DNA of 53,546 nt from CAYNQN01 sp964530525. Its GTDB lineage: Bacteria > Actinomycetota > Acidimicrobiia > Acidimicrobiales > Acidimicrobilacustridaceae. Every line of letters begins with the position of its first letter. Position 1 is the stretch's first letter. Shown here in pieces: positions 41,446 to 50,789 of the stretch. Below the pieces are notes generated by a model. It did no database searches. It saw only the letters and a program-made list of their open reading frames with translations, and was not told the DNA's origin. The translations under genes and the position numbers were made by a program. Where the stretch lies: assembly GCA_964530525.1 (NCBI GenBank), contig CAZHBH010000005.1:1-53546 (forward strand), in the 5' to 3' direction.

Positions 41446-41892
41446 CTAGGCCCCTGGACCGGTGATGACGACGGCCGTCTTCACCACGTCGGCAGCGTCG
41501 ATGTCGCCGGCCGAGACGTCGATGTCGACGTAGTTGTTGGTCACATCGGTGCCGTCGATCGGGTCACTGGTTGCGGTGTAGATCGTCTGGTCGACCGGGC
41601 CGACGAACGTCACAGACGCAATCTGGTCCAGGCAGTTGTCGAATGCGTCGGCGTCGAGGCCCTCAAGGCGCACGCTCATGATCTGGGCGGCACCGTTGGC
41701 ACCGAGTGTGTCGTTGTAGACGAACGAGGTGTACTCGACGTTGACGCCGTTCGGGTCGGCGACGCAGGACTCCACGTCCGCTACACCGGCACCGAGGTCG
41801 TCCGAGGTCACGTTGAGCTGAGCGGCGGAGGCGGCGACGAGTCCGGCAACTCCGAGTCCCGCCAGTACCGCAAGGATGCGTGTGCGCGTCAT
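41446..41892 (-). CDS. Small secreted protein with SipW-type signal peptide (TasA/camelysin-like) A
   Basis: A 148-aa exported protein. MTRTRILAVLAGLGVAGLVAASAAQLNVTSDDLGAGVAD is a SipW-cognate signal peptide and mature start. The beta-rich mature part has two cysteines (VESCVADPN and DNCLDQIASV) and ends in VDIDVSAGDIDAADVVKTAVVITGPGA, very like the end of protein B (GVVITASNFFGG). It is the first gene of the minus-strand unit A, B, peptidase fusion. An AAAAGGGAAA purine tract precedes ATG 41892. TasA-like fibre subunit is the best guess; no direct homology can be proven here. Confidence 0.75.
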   Translation of the reverse strand: MTRTRILAVLAGLGVAGLVAASAAQLNVTSDDLGAGVADVESCVADPNGVNVEYTSFVYNDTLGANGAAQIMSVRLEGLDADAFDNCLDQIASVTFVGPVDQTIYTATSDPIDGTDVTNNYVDIDVSAGDIDAADVVKTAVVITGPGA

Positions 41893-42226
41893 GGATGTTT
41901 CCCTTTTCTCTTGAAGGTGAATACCCCGGTTAGTACGGTGGCCGTTCGGGGCCCAGCCACGTGCCTTTTGCCCCATGGCAACGGCTCGAAGGGTAATTGC
42001 GTAGACGTTCTGGCCTAGGGGTCGGGGCCCTCCAATCACCCTCTCGGGGCGGGCATTCACCCTTTGTCACCCTCGGGTGATATCTGGCCCTCGGGTCACC
42101 CCGTGACGACCGTCACCTCCGCTCCGAAGATTCCCCCGGTCGGACGCCCCGGAAGTAGGCTCAAGGGTTGGTGTGAGCCCGGGTGCTCGACGCCCCCACA
42201 AGCCGTCTTCCCCGAGGTTGCCAGCT
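41893..42226. promoter_or_regulatory. Divergent intergenic region: small secreted protein A / Wzz-BY-kinase
   Basis: A 334-bp non-coding stretch between divergent genes. It holds two palindromes, GTCACCCTCGGGTGA (42066-42080) and GTCACCCCGTGAC (42095-42107), plus a half-site CGTCACC at 42110-42116. A TAGGCT at about 42156 is a possible -10 for the kinase gene. The cluster of palindromes in the middle could control both directions. Confidence 0.55.
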
Positions 42227-43999
42227 ATGCCAGAACAGGACGCCGAGCTAGACCTCCGCCATCTGCTCGGGGTCCTGAGGCGCAGGGTGTGGGTGATCGT
42301 TGCCCTCACGCTGGTGGGCGCCCTGGTCGGCTACGCCTGGTCGGCGCGCCAGACCGATCAGTACGCCGCCACGGCCCAGGTGCAGGTGCGCGACCCCAAC
42401 GCCGCCCTCATCGGCCTCGGCAACGCCCCCTCCAACGCCAGCAACGACCGCGAGATCAACACCCAGCTCGAGTTCGTGAAGTCCACCGAGGTGAGCGATG
42501 CCGCAAAGGCACGCCTCGGCGACACGGCCGCTCCGGTGCAGAGCGTGTCGGCCACCAACATCACCGGCACCGACCTCATGGACATCCGGGTGGTCAGCAG
42601 CTCGCCAGAGGTGGCCGAGCGTGCGGCCAACGCCTATGCCGACGCCTACGTGGAGCGGCGCAAGGCCCAGCTCGCCAGCGTGCTGGAGGAGCAGGCCACC
42701 AGCCGCCGTGAGCGGGCCACCCAGATAGAGCGCGAGATCGCCGCCATCGACGAGCGCCTCGCGGCCACCGGCCTGTCCACCACCGAGCGAGACACCCTTG
42801 TGGCCGACCGCGAGTCGCTGCGGTCCCAGCGCACGGAGCTGCTCAACACCGCCCAGGAGTTCGAGGTCACCGCCGCCACCAAGGCCGCCGGCGTGCAGGT
42901 GGTGGAGCCGGCCACCAGGCCCTCCAGCCCGTTCGCCCCGACGCCCACCCGCAGCGGGGCGCTGGGAGCCGTCCTCGGGCTTCTGCTGGGCATCGGGCTG
43001 GTGTTCCTGCTCGAGCGCCTCGACGACCGGGTGGGGGCCCCCGACATGGTCGAGGCCCTCACCGGGGTGCCCGTCCTGGGTGTGCTGCCCGTGGTGGGTC
43101 GCCGCCGCCGCTGGGGTCGCCACAAGCTCCCCCACGACGAGCGCTCGCTGGTGCCGCTCGACTCACCGAGCGCCGAGGCCTACCGCACCCTGCAGACGAG
43201 CATCCGCTTCTCCAGCCTGGGCAAGGCCAAGCAGACCCTCCTCGTGACCAGCACGGTGAGCGGCGAGGGCAAGAGCACCTGCACCGCCAACCTGGCAGCC
43301 ATGCTCGCCGACAGCGGCATGCGGGTGGTGGTCATCTCGGCGGACCTCCGCAAGCCCATGGTCTCTTCGATCTTCGGGGTGCCCGACACGACCGCCGGGC
43401 TCACCTCGGTGCTGCTGGGCGACGCCAACCTGGCCGACGTGCTCGTGCCGGTGTCGCTGGCCAACGGCAAGCAGGTCTACGTGCTGCCCTCCGGTCCGAT
43501 CCCGCACAACCCCACCGAGCTGCTCGGCTCCAAGGCGTTCGGCTCGATGATCACCGAGATCGAAGAGGCCGGGGCCGACTTCGTCCTCGTCGACTGCGCC
43601 CCGGTGCTCCCGGTGAGCGACCCGCTGGCGGCGGCGCAGCACGTGGACGGCGTGCTCATGTTGAGCGTGGTGGGCGAGTCGAAGCGCCACAACCTCGTGG
43701 AGGCCCTGGCCCGGTTGCGCCAGGTGGAGGCCGACGTGGTGGGCATCATCCTCAACGGCATGCCCTCGAAGGGCGCCGGCTACGCCTACTACTACCGCTA
43801 CGGATACGGCGGCTACGGTCAGACCGCCCCGCCTCCCGGTCAGGGCCAGAGCCCGCTTCCCAGCGCTCGCGTGGCTCCGCCCCCCAACGGTGCGGGCACT
43901 CCCGCCCCGTCCGGCTCGGCCGGCGGCACCGGCAACGGTGCGGTGGGCCCCATGCCCACGCATCCCCCGGCACCTCCCGCCGAGCCCGAGCGCTCCTGA
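42227..43999 (+). CDS. Polysaccharide co-polymerase / BY-kinase (Wzz domain plus cytoplasmic tyrosine kinase)
   Basis: A 590-aa Wzc/CpsCD-type protein that sets chain length and controls export of exopolysaccharide. The Wzz domain has LDLRHLLGVLRRRVWVIVALTLVGALVGYAW as the first helix, a coiled-coil loop region (about 60-235) and a second helix (GALGAVLGLLLGIGLVFLLERLDDRV). The kinase domain has SPSAEAYRTLQTSIRF, Walker A SGEGKSTCTANLA, Walker A' VISADLRKP and Walker B FVLVDCAPVL. The tail carries the tyrosine cluster YAYYYRYGYGGYGQ for autophosphorylation, then a Pro/Gly-rich end. ATG 42227 chosen for length and GAGGT upstream. Confidence 0.93.
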   Translation: MPEQDAELDLRHLLGVLRRRVWVIVALTLVGALVGYAWSARQTDQYAATAQVQVRDPNAALIGLGNAPSNASNDREINTQLEFVKSTEVSDAAKARLGDTAAPVQSVSATNITGTDLMDIRVVSSSPEVAERAANAYADAYVERRKAQLASVLEEQATSRRERATQIEREIAAIDERLAATGLSTTERDTLVADRESLRSQRTELLNTAQEFEVTAATKAAGVQVVEPATRPSSPFAPTPTRSGALGAVLGLLLGIGLVFLLERLDDRVGAPDMVEALTGVPVLGVLPVVGRRRRWGRHKLPHDERSLVPLDSPSAEAYRTLQTSIRFSSLGKAKQTLLVTSTVSGEGKSTCTANLAAMLADSGMRVVVISADLRKPMVSSIFGVPDTTAGLTSVLLGDANLADVLVPVSLANGKQVYVLPSGPIPHNPTELLGSKAFGSMITEIEEAGADFVLVDCAPVLPVSDPLAAAQHVDGVLMLSVVGESKRHNLVEALARLRQVEADVVGIILNGMPSKGAGYAYYYRYGYGGYGQTAPPPGQGQSPLPSARVAPPPNGAGTPAPSGSAGGTGNGAVGPMPTHPPAPPAEPERS

Positions 44000-44038
44000 C
44001 CGATCTCCGGCCTCGCTCTCGTCGGGTCCTGGGCCCGG

Positions 44039-46390
44039 TCAGGGCTCGAAGCGCACGGCGAAGCGCTCGTCGGTGCCGATCGGGTGCGAGGCGGTGGCAG
44101 CGCCCGAGCCGTCCACCGCCATGCCCGGGCCCCTCGCCCCTGACACGTGCCAGTCGCCCGTGGAGGGCTGCACCACCACCGAGAGCTGGTCGTCGTTCAC
44201 CATGGGCTGGTTGAGCACCGACAGCCGGTAGTCGGCACCCATGTCGAGCACCCCCCGCAGGCGCAGCTCGAGGGTGGCAGTGGATCCGGGCGCCACGGTG
44301 ACCAGCCTCGAGTAGGTGTTGGCCCCCAGCTCGCTCTGCACCTCTATGCCCACCGGGGCGCCGTCGAGCGTGGCGCTCTCGAAGCCCAGAGGCGAGTAGA
44401 GCGACAGGTACATGGTGTTCGTGCCGGGCGGCTCGTCGCGGATGTTGCCGATGACGTAGCGGGGCAGGCCCCCCGGTGGGGCGTCGTTGCGCAGCTCGAT
44501 GGTGACGGTTGCCTCCACCAGGCCGGTGCCGGGGTCGTAGCGGGCGTCGTAGCCAAGAGAGCGGTGCAGGAACCAGTCGAGCTTGTTGGCGCCCGAGTTG
44601 GCCGTGCGCAGCGACACGAAGTCGCCCGCCAGGTCGGCCGGGGTGGCGAAGCGCCCGGCCATCCCGAGGCGCTCGAACAGGGCCTGCTCGGCGGGGTCGA
44701 ACGAGTGGAACAGCAGCCGGCTCTGGTCGGTCACGGGGCCCAGCGCCCTGCCGAGCTCGGCGGGGCCGGGGAGCGAGGTGCTGAGCAGGGCCCGGAACAT
44801 GGCAGAGGAAGCCGCGGTGAGCACGTCCCGGCGCTCCTGGTTGTCGTCGGCGTAGCCCAGGTACTGCTCGTGCAGCAGGTAGCGGGCTGCGTTCTGCGCC
44901 GTGAGCGGCTCGCTCAGCCCCTCCACCTCCATGGGCCCGGTCACCTCGAGCATCGCCGCCACGGCGTAGGGGTCGATCACCATCACCCCGTCTATGTGCT
45001 CGCCGGTGCTCTGCTCGTAGAGCGCCCTGGTCACCTCGGCGTTGCTGGGGAGGTCGGGAGCGGCCGTGGTGTTCTGGAAGTAGCGGTCGAGGCTGTAGCG
45101 CCCGTGGCGGGCCTCGAACTCGGGGAACTGCGCCAGGGTGCGCTCGCCCTGGCCGGCTCGCAGCTGGCCGGTGCTGGTGCTCGGCTCGAAGCTCACGGCG
45201 CCGTCCTTGGCGGTGAGGATGCCGTAGGTGCCGGCGAAGCCGCCGAGGAAGCGGGTCTCCGACGGGGTGGTGAACAGCACCAGGTAGCGGCGCTCGCCGT
45301 GGGCCCCCAGCAACCCGGGGGCCACCGCCAGGGCCTCCTCGGCCAGCTCGGCCTCGGGCAGGGTCTCGTCCACCTCGGCGGCCATCTCCTCGAGGGGGTC
45401 GGCCACCGGAGGCACCAACCACCACGAGCGGGCATCGGCGAGCAGGTCACGAGCGTGGCGCAGGGCCTCGGCCGTGGCCGCCACCGGGGCCTGCATGGCC
45501 CGCACCGAGGCGAGGTCGACGTGGCCGCCGCTGGGCTGCAGCTCGCGGTAGGGGGCCTCGGCGGCTGCGACCGAGGCGCTGGAGGCGATCTCGCTGCCGG
45601 CCTCGGCCCCGGCGTGGAGGGCTTGTGCGTGGGGGCCCACCACCGGCAGCAGCCTGGCTGGCCACGCCCACGGAGCGTCCAGTTGGTCGAGCGCCGCCCC
45701 GAACCGGCGGGCCGAGCTGTCGAGCAGCCCGGCGGCCTGCTCCTGCTCGCCGTCGCGCAGGGCATCGAGCCCCTCGCGGGCGCTTTTCGCACCGGCGCGC
45801 AGGTCGGGTTCGGCCACGAAGGCCGCCACGCCGAACCCCACGACGATCGCGAGCGCCACCCCCGCGCCGACCTCGGCGGCCCTTCGGGTGCGGCGCCTCA
45901 CGCTGCGCGGGCTCAGCATGTACGCCGACCAGAGCAGCGGGCACACCGCCACCGCCACCACGATGGCCGTGAGGCCGTCGAAGCCGACCTCGGGCAGGCG
46001 GAGCATGGTGACGCTCACCAGTGCACCGCTGATGGCACCCAGCAATCGACTGCGGTGCGACGACGCCACGCCCGCTATGGCGACGCCCAGCCCCGCGAGA
46101 GCGGCGAGCGCCCAGAGCGAGCCGACCCCGCCGAGGGTGATGATCCCGGCGAACCAGATGAGAGGCATGCGCCTCGAGCGGGAGGCTGCGAAGGTGACCA
46201 CGGCGGCCAGGGCGGCGCACCACAGGGCATCCACCAGCCGCAGACCCGTGGGAGCCGAAGACGAGAGGGCGGCGATCAACGCAGCGGCTGCCGCGAGGCC
46301 GCGGATCACCCACAGCTCGGCGGGGCTCAGCGACCGCCTGCGCCGCACGGGCGACGAGGGCGCCTCCCCGGGGGGGTCAGGGAGAATCAT
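44039..46390 (-). CDS. DUF4012 family membrane protein
   Basis: A 783-aa protein. Residues about 28-200 contain several membrane helices (WVIRGLAAAAALIAALSS ... MPLIWFAGIITLGGVGSLWALAALAGLGVAIAGV ... AIVVAVAVCPLLWSAYML ... GVALAIVVGFGVAAFV). The large extracellular part is the DUF4012 domain (RRYLVLFTTPSETRFLGGFAGTYGILTAKDGAV, DRYFQNTTAAPDLPSNAEVTRALYEQSTGEHIDGVMVIDP), found in actinobacteria beside exopolysaccharide genes. Function unknown; a role in polymer attachment or export is inferred from its place next to the Wzz/BY-kinase. Confidence 0.87.
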   Translation of the reverse strand: MILPDPPGEAPSSPVRRRRSLSPAELWVIRGLAAAAALIAALSSSAPTGLRLVDALWCAALAAVVTFAASRSRRMPLIWFAGIITLGGVGSLWALAALAGLGVAIAGVASSHRSRLLGAISGALVSVTMLRLPEVGFDGLTAIVVAVAVCPLLWSAYMLSPRSVRRRTRRAAEVGAGVALAIVVGFGVAAFVAEPDLRAGAKSAREGLDALRDGEQEQAAGLLDSSARRFGAALDQLDAPWAWPARLLPVVGPHAQALHAGAEAGSEIASSASVAAAEAPYRELQPSGGHVDLASVRAMQAPVAATAEALRHARDLLADARSWWLVPPVADPLEEMAAEVDETLPEAELAEEALAVAPGLLGAHGERRYLVLFTTPSETRFLGGFAGTYGILTAKDGAVSFEPSTSTGQLRAGQGERTLAQFPEFEARHGRYSLDRYFQNTTAAPDLPSNAEVTRALYEQSTGEHIDGVMVIDPYAVAAMLEVTGPMEVEGLSEPLTAQNAARYLLHEQYLGYADDNQERRDVLTAASSAMFRALLSTSLPGPAELGRALGPVTDQSRLLFHSFDPAEQALFERLGMAGRFATPADLAGDFVSLRTANSGANKLDWFLHRSLGYDARYDPGTGLVEATVTIELRNDAPPGGLPRYVIGNIRDEPPGTNTMYLSLYSPLGFESATLDGAPVGIEVQSELGANTYSRLVTVAPGSTATLELRLRGVLDMGADYRLSVLNQPMVNDDQLSVVVQPSTGDWHVSGARGPGMAVDGSGAATASHPIGTDERFAVRFEP

Positions 46391-46420
46391 CGATGGCGGA
46401 CGTTACCGGGGCCGGACGCG

Positions 46421-46452
46421 AATCAGGGGCCGCCCTGGAGCGACCCCTGATT
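46421..46452 (-). terminator. Intrinsic-type terminator after the LPXTG gene
   Basis: Perfect 9-bp stem AATCAGGGG (46421-46429) / CCCCTGATT (46444-46452) with a 14-nt loop, 17 bases downstream of the LPXTG gene stop on the minus strand. It should insulate that gene from DUF4012, whose start is at 46390. Confidence 0.65.
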
Positions 46453-46469
46453 GCAGGATGCCGACTGGC

Positions 46470-46997
46470 TCAGGCGCTCGGACGAACCTTGCGGGTGCGC
46501 TTGCGTGCCACGATGGCGAAGAGGCCACCGGCGAGCACGAGGAGCGCGCCCACACGGAGCAGTGCCGTGTAGTCCGAACCAGTGCGGGGGAGGGTGCCCG
46601 TTCCGGGCGTGATGGGAGTGACTCCTGGCTCCACGACCGTGAGGGTGGTGCTGACGACCAGCTCCTCACCATCGGGAGCGAGGCAGCGCCCCGTCACCGT
46701 GTAGGTGCCGGGCGCAAGATCGCTGGGGACCGTGAAGGGGATCTCGGCGACGCCCTCTGCGTTGGCGACGGCGGAGCCGATGACCTCGACGCCTTCGATC
46801 TCGAAGGTGGCCTCTGCGCCGGGGGCGCAACCGGTCAGCACGACCTCGTCGGAGTCTCCGGGGTTCACCACCGGGGAGATGAGGGTGATCGTGCCGCTCG
46901 GGGGGTACTGAGCGTGGGCTGCTGGTGCGAGGACCATCAGTGCCATCACGCCGGCGAACGCCGCGATCAGCGCTCGGAGGGTTCGGGTGGTTCGCAT
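46470..46997 (-). CDS. LPXTG-anchored surface protein with Ig-like domain
   Basis: A 175-aa exported protein. The signal peptide ends APAAHAQ. A single beta-sandwich domain follows (ITLISPVVNPGDSDEVVLTGCAPGAEATFEIEGVEV ... APGTYTVTGRCLAPDG) with two cysteines. The sorting signal is LPRTG followed by a membrane helix and a KRTRKVR tail, so it should be covalently linked to the wall by a sortase not seen in this window. GAGGAGATC precedes ATG 46997. A GTCACCC palindrome lies about 125 bp upstream. Confidence 0.85.
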   Translation of the reverse strand: MRTTRTLRALIAAFAGVMALMVLAPAAHAQYPPSGTITLISPVVNPGDSDEVVLTGCAPGAEATFEIEGVEVIGSAVANAEGVAEIPFTVPSDLAPGTYTVTGRCLAPDGEELVVSTTLTVVEPGVTPITPGTGTLPRTGSDYTALLRVGALLVLAGGLFAIVARKRTRKVRPSA

Positions 46998-47121
46998 GCT
47001 GATCTCCTCGGACTCAAGGTCAAGCAGCCCCAATGCTGTTCGACCGGAAGATTCTTACTCACGGGGGCTCTCACTGTCGAGCTTTACGTCTACTACGAGG
47101 GTCACCCCCTCGCCAGATCTC

Positions 47122-47136
47122 GTCACCCGGGGTGAC
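47122..47136. promoter_or_regulatory. Palindrome GTCACCC-G-GGGTGAC upstream of the LPXTG gene
   Basis: A perfect 15-bp palindrome in the 298-bp gap between the LPXTG gene and the DsbA-like gene. A further GTCACCC half-site lies at 47101-47107. Same motif family as at 42066 and 51638. The rest of the gap shows nothing else I can name. Confidence 0.5.
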
Positions 47137-47295
47137 ACATGTCATCAAAACCCCTGGCCGGACCCAACAACACCTCCCTCCAGAGCACGTCTCTACCCAT
47201 CATCGCCCAGCCAAACCAAAGCTCTCCCAGCGACCTGTGGGAGCCACGATGCCCAAGCGGATCCAGCGAGCCATCGCTCGACTCCCTGTGGAGGG

Positions 47296-47937
47296 TCAGG
47301 GGGTGGGTGCTGCCAGCGCCTCGTTGAGGGCTCGGGTGAACACCTCCACGTCTTGGGCTCCGCCCACGGCGAGCTTGCGGTCGAACACGAAGAAGGGCAC
47401 CCCGGTCACGCCGAGCTCCGTGGCCTCGGCCTCGTCGGCTCGCACGGCGTCTGCGTGTGCGTCGCTGCCCAGCACCTCCAGTGCAGCTTCGCGGGCGATG
47501 CCCGCCTCCACCGCCAGATCGGCGAGCACCTCGTGGTCGGACACCACGGCTCCCCGGGTGAAGTAGGCGGAGAACAGCGCCTCCTCCATCTCGTCCTGCC
47601 TCCCGGTGGTTCCGGCGAGCTGGATCAGGCGGTGGGCGTCGAAGCTGTTGACGGGCCGGGTCAGGTCGAGTCGGTAGGCGAGGCCCTCGGCGGCGGCCAC
47701 CCGGGTGACGCGCTCTTGCATGGCCGCCACCTGCTCGGGCCCGGCGCCGTACTTGCGGGCGAGCATCTCGTCGGTGGTCTCGGTGGGAACCTCGGGTGCG
47801 GAGGGGTTCAGCTCGTAGCTGCGCCAGCGCACGGCCACGTCTCGGCTGGCGGGGAACGCTCGAAGAGCAGCCTCGATCCGCCTCTTGCCGATGTAGCACC
47901 ACGGGCAGACCACGTCGGACCAGATCTCAACGAGCAT
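47296..47937 (-). CDS. DsbA-family oxidoreductase (FrnE-like)
   Basis: A 213-aa thioredoxin-fold protein with an inserted helical domain. The redox motif CPWC follows the first strand (MLVEIWSDVVCPWCYIGKRRIEAAL), and the cis-proline loop GVTGVPFFVFDRK is near the C-terminus. There is no signal peptide, so it is cytosolic like FrnE and 2-hydroxychromene-2-carboxylate isomerase relatives. It is divergent from the NRPS-like gene with about 110 bp between the starts. Confidence 0.92.
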   Translation of the reverse strand: MLVEIWSDVVCPWCYIGKRRIEAALRAFPASRDVAVRWRSYELNPSAPEVPTETTDEMLARKYGAGPEQVAAMQERVTRVAAAEGLAYRLDLTRPVNSFDAHRLIQLAGTTGRQDEMEEALFSAYFTRGAVVSDHEVLADLAVEAGIAREAALEVLGSDAHADAVRADEAEATELGVTGVPFFVFDRKLAVGGAQDVEVFTRALNEALAAPTP

Positions 47938-48046
47938 GCCCAGCCCAACAGCGGCCGACGCCAGAACCTTCCGTTCCCGGCTTCCCTCCGTTCAGCAAGT
48001 CCTCGTGACCTGGTCAAACGTCCGTGGTGAGAGTAGAGAGAGCGAC

Positions 48047-50789
48047 GTGAGCGGCGAGGTGGTCGAACCCGAACTGGCCACAGGTCGTGTGGGTGGAGGA
48101 ACGCGGAGCAGGCACGCGGTGGACGTGCTGCTGTCGGAGTTCCGGCAGCGGGTGCTGGCCGACCCCGGCAAGGCGGCAGTGGTGGAGGGCGACCGCACCC
48201 TCACATACGGCCAGCTCGATGCGATGTCGTCGTCGATCGCCAACGGCCTCCTGGCTGGCCCGCCCACGGCGCAGCCGGTGGTGGCCGTGGTGTCGTGGCT
48301 GGGGCTGGAGGGCATCGCCGTCCACCAGGCGGTGCTGAAGGCGGGCATGGTGATAGCCCCGCTCGACCCCCGCGAGCCCGACGAGGTGCTGCTGGCCAAC
48401 GCCGAGAAGTTGGGCGCCCGCATGGTGCTGCTCGACCGGCAGCGGGCAGCGGGGCTCAGCCCTGCTGGCCCACGTTCGGCGGTGTCCACCCCCGACCAGC
48501 TGGATTCGGGCACCACCACCGCTCCCCAGGTTCAGTTCGACCCCGCCCGGCCGATCTTGCTCGGGGCCACCTCGGGTTCCACCGGGAAGTCGAGATCGGT
48601 CGTGTTCCCGCAGTCGATCATCGACGTGATGAACGAGATGCGCCTGGTCCACAGCCCGCACGAGCGGGTTGGGGTGATGCTCCCTCCCATGTTCGTGGCC
48701 GCCAACGGCCCCATCACCTCGTCTTGGCGGTCTGGCGCCACCGCCTACTGCTACGACCTCAGCTCCCAGCCGCTGGAGGAGCTGCCGGGGTGGATGGAGC
48801 GCCTGGAGCTCACCGCCTTCGCCCTCACCCCCTCGTTGGTGCGCATGGTGTTCGACCCCTGGTTGGAGCAGGCCCGCCCCCTTCCCCACGTCAGCCGGGT
48901 GACCCTCACGGGCGAGACCCTCACGGGAAGCGACGTGGGGGTGCTGCGCAAGCTGTTCCCCAACGCCACGTTCCTCAACGTCTACGGGTCGGCCGACGCC
49001 GCCCTGGTGAGCCGGTTCGAGATACCGCCCAGCCTCGAGGTGCCGGACGGCCCGGTTTCGGTGGGCAAGCCCCTGCGCCCGGTGGAGATCCTCGACGAAG
49101 AGGGCGAGGCGGCAACCCAGGGCGAGGTGGGGATCATCAACGTGGTGGGCGACTGGCTGCCCATGCCCTTGGAGCTCGACGCCCCGCTCGACCTGGCCAG
49201 CCTCGACCTCGACCGGGTGCGGAAGGCCCCCACGGGAGATCTGGGAAGGATCGCCCCCGACGGCACCCTGGAGCTGCTGGGCAGGGCCGACCACCGTGTG
49301 AAGGTGCGTGGGCAGATGGTGGACCCCAGCAGGGTGGAGGCCGCGCTGGTGGGCCTGGCCGACGTGCAGGACGCCGTGGTGAGCGCCGTGCCCCGAGAAG
49401 GCACCAACACGCTGGTCGCGCACGTGGTGCCCTCGGGCGACTCAGCGCCACGGGCGAGGGACCTGAGGCGGGCGCTCAGGCCCAGCCTCCCTTCGTTCAT
49501 GGTGCCCTCCACCTTCCTGGTGGTGGCCGAGCTGCCACGGCTGTCCAGCGGCAAGGCCGACAGGACCCTGCTGCGCGAGGTGGCGGCCAAGGCAGCACCC
49601 GAGCCGGTCCCCTCGTCGCCACCGGTGGGGGAGGTGGAGGAGAAGCTCGCCGGGATCTTCGCCAAGGTGCTCGACCTCGACTCGGTGGGCCGCGACGACG
49701 ACTTCTTCGACCTGGGCGGCGATTCCATCTCGGCGGTGGAGCTGATCACCTCGGTGGAGAGCTCGTTCGGCAAGCTGCTCGAGGTGTCGGCCGTGGTCGA
49801 TGGGCCGACGGTGGCCGAGCTGGCCAGGAAGCTGGCCGAGCGAGGCGGTACCGAGCACGGCCTCCGCACTGCGCGCGCCGGCTTGCGGCTGGACCTGCGG
49901 CCGTGGCGTGACGAGGGTCGGCGGATCGTGGCTCTGCAGCGGGAGGGCTCCCGCGTTCCCATCTACGTGGTGCCCGGAGGCGGCAACAACCTCTTCCACC
50001 TGCAACCCCTGGCTGGTGCGCTCACCGACAGGCCCACCTATGAGCTGGTTCCCAAGGGCGTCGACTCACGCACCTGGCCCAACTACTCGGTGGAGTCGGC
50101 GGCTCGCCGGTACATGGAGGCCTTAGAGGAGGTGGAGGACCCCTTCATCGTCGCCGGCTACTCGGTGGGAGCCCTCGTCGCCTGGGAGATGGCTCGCGAG
50201 CTCACGGCACGCGGCCGCCCGCCCGCTCGCCTGTTGCTGCTCGACGGCTCGGGCTTCGAGCCCCGTGCCAGCTTCCGCGCCCGCATGGGCTCGATGGTGG
50301 AGCGGTTCGCCTCGGCAGCGCGAGATCTCGCGGGCGGCGGCGGGGAGACCCCGTCGGCCCGACGCGCCCCGGGGACAGCTTCGAGAGCTGAGGCCGGACC
50401 CCGAGCGGGGGGGGCCCGCTGCGGTGCCGCTGCTCACCAAGGGGCTCCGTGTTGCGGCCCGCGAGGGGCGCCGCACCGCCAGGATGTGGGTTCCCCCGTT
50501 GACGGCCGGAGTGCTTCCCAGGGGTCTCGACCACGACGGCAAGCTCTTCATGGCCGTCAGCTCGTACGCAGCACGCCGCTACCGTCCCCAGCCCTACGGT
50601 GGCCCCACCGTGGTCGTGGAGTCGAAGGTTCGCCTGGAGAAGCGACCCTTCGAGCTGGCAGCCGTTCGAGCACTGCTACGGGGTGAGGTGACCGAGCTGG
50701 TCGTGCCGGGTTTCCACGGCGAGATCCTTCGGCCCCCGCATGTCCACACCCTCGCCGCCCAGCTCGACGAGCTGCTGCCACGCGCTTGA
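48047..50789 (+). CDS. NRPS-like A-PCP-TE enzyme with a frameshift in the thioesterase
   Basis: About 914 aa if restored. The adenylation domain has LGATSGSTGKSRS (A3), NVYGSADAALVSRF (A5), GDLGRIAPDG (A7), GRADHRVKVRGQMVDPSRVE (A8) and LSSGKADR (A10). The carrier domain has FFDLGGDSISAVEL with the phosphopantetheine serine. The thioesterase has GYSVGALVAWEMA (Ser), LLLLDGS (Asp) and VPGFHGEIL (His). There is no condensation domain. The first frame runs to 50686 but becomes un-protein-like after ARDLAGGGG (about 50340); the true C-terminus (LLTKGLRVAAREGRR ... AAQLDELLPRA) is in another frame ending 50789, one extra base away. GTG 48047 is the likely start; ATG 47936 is in frame upstream. Confidence 0.8.

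Noticed and set aside
44147..46450. 767-codon plus-strand frame opposite DUF4012
   Set aside because: Composition typical of a GC-rich antisense frame; the DUF4012 domain on the minus strand is convincing.
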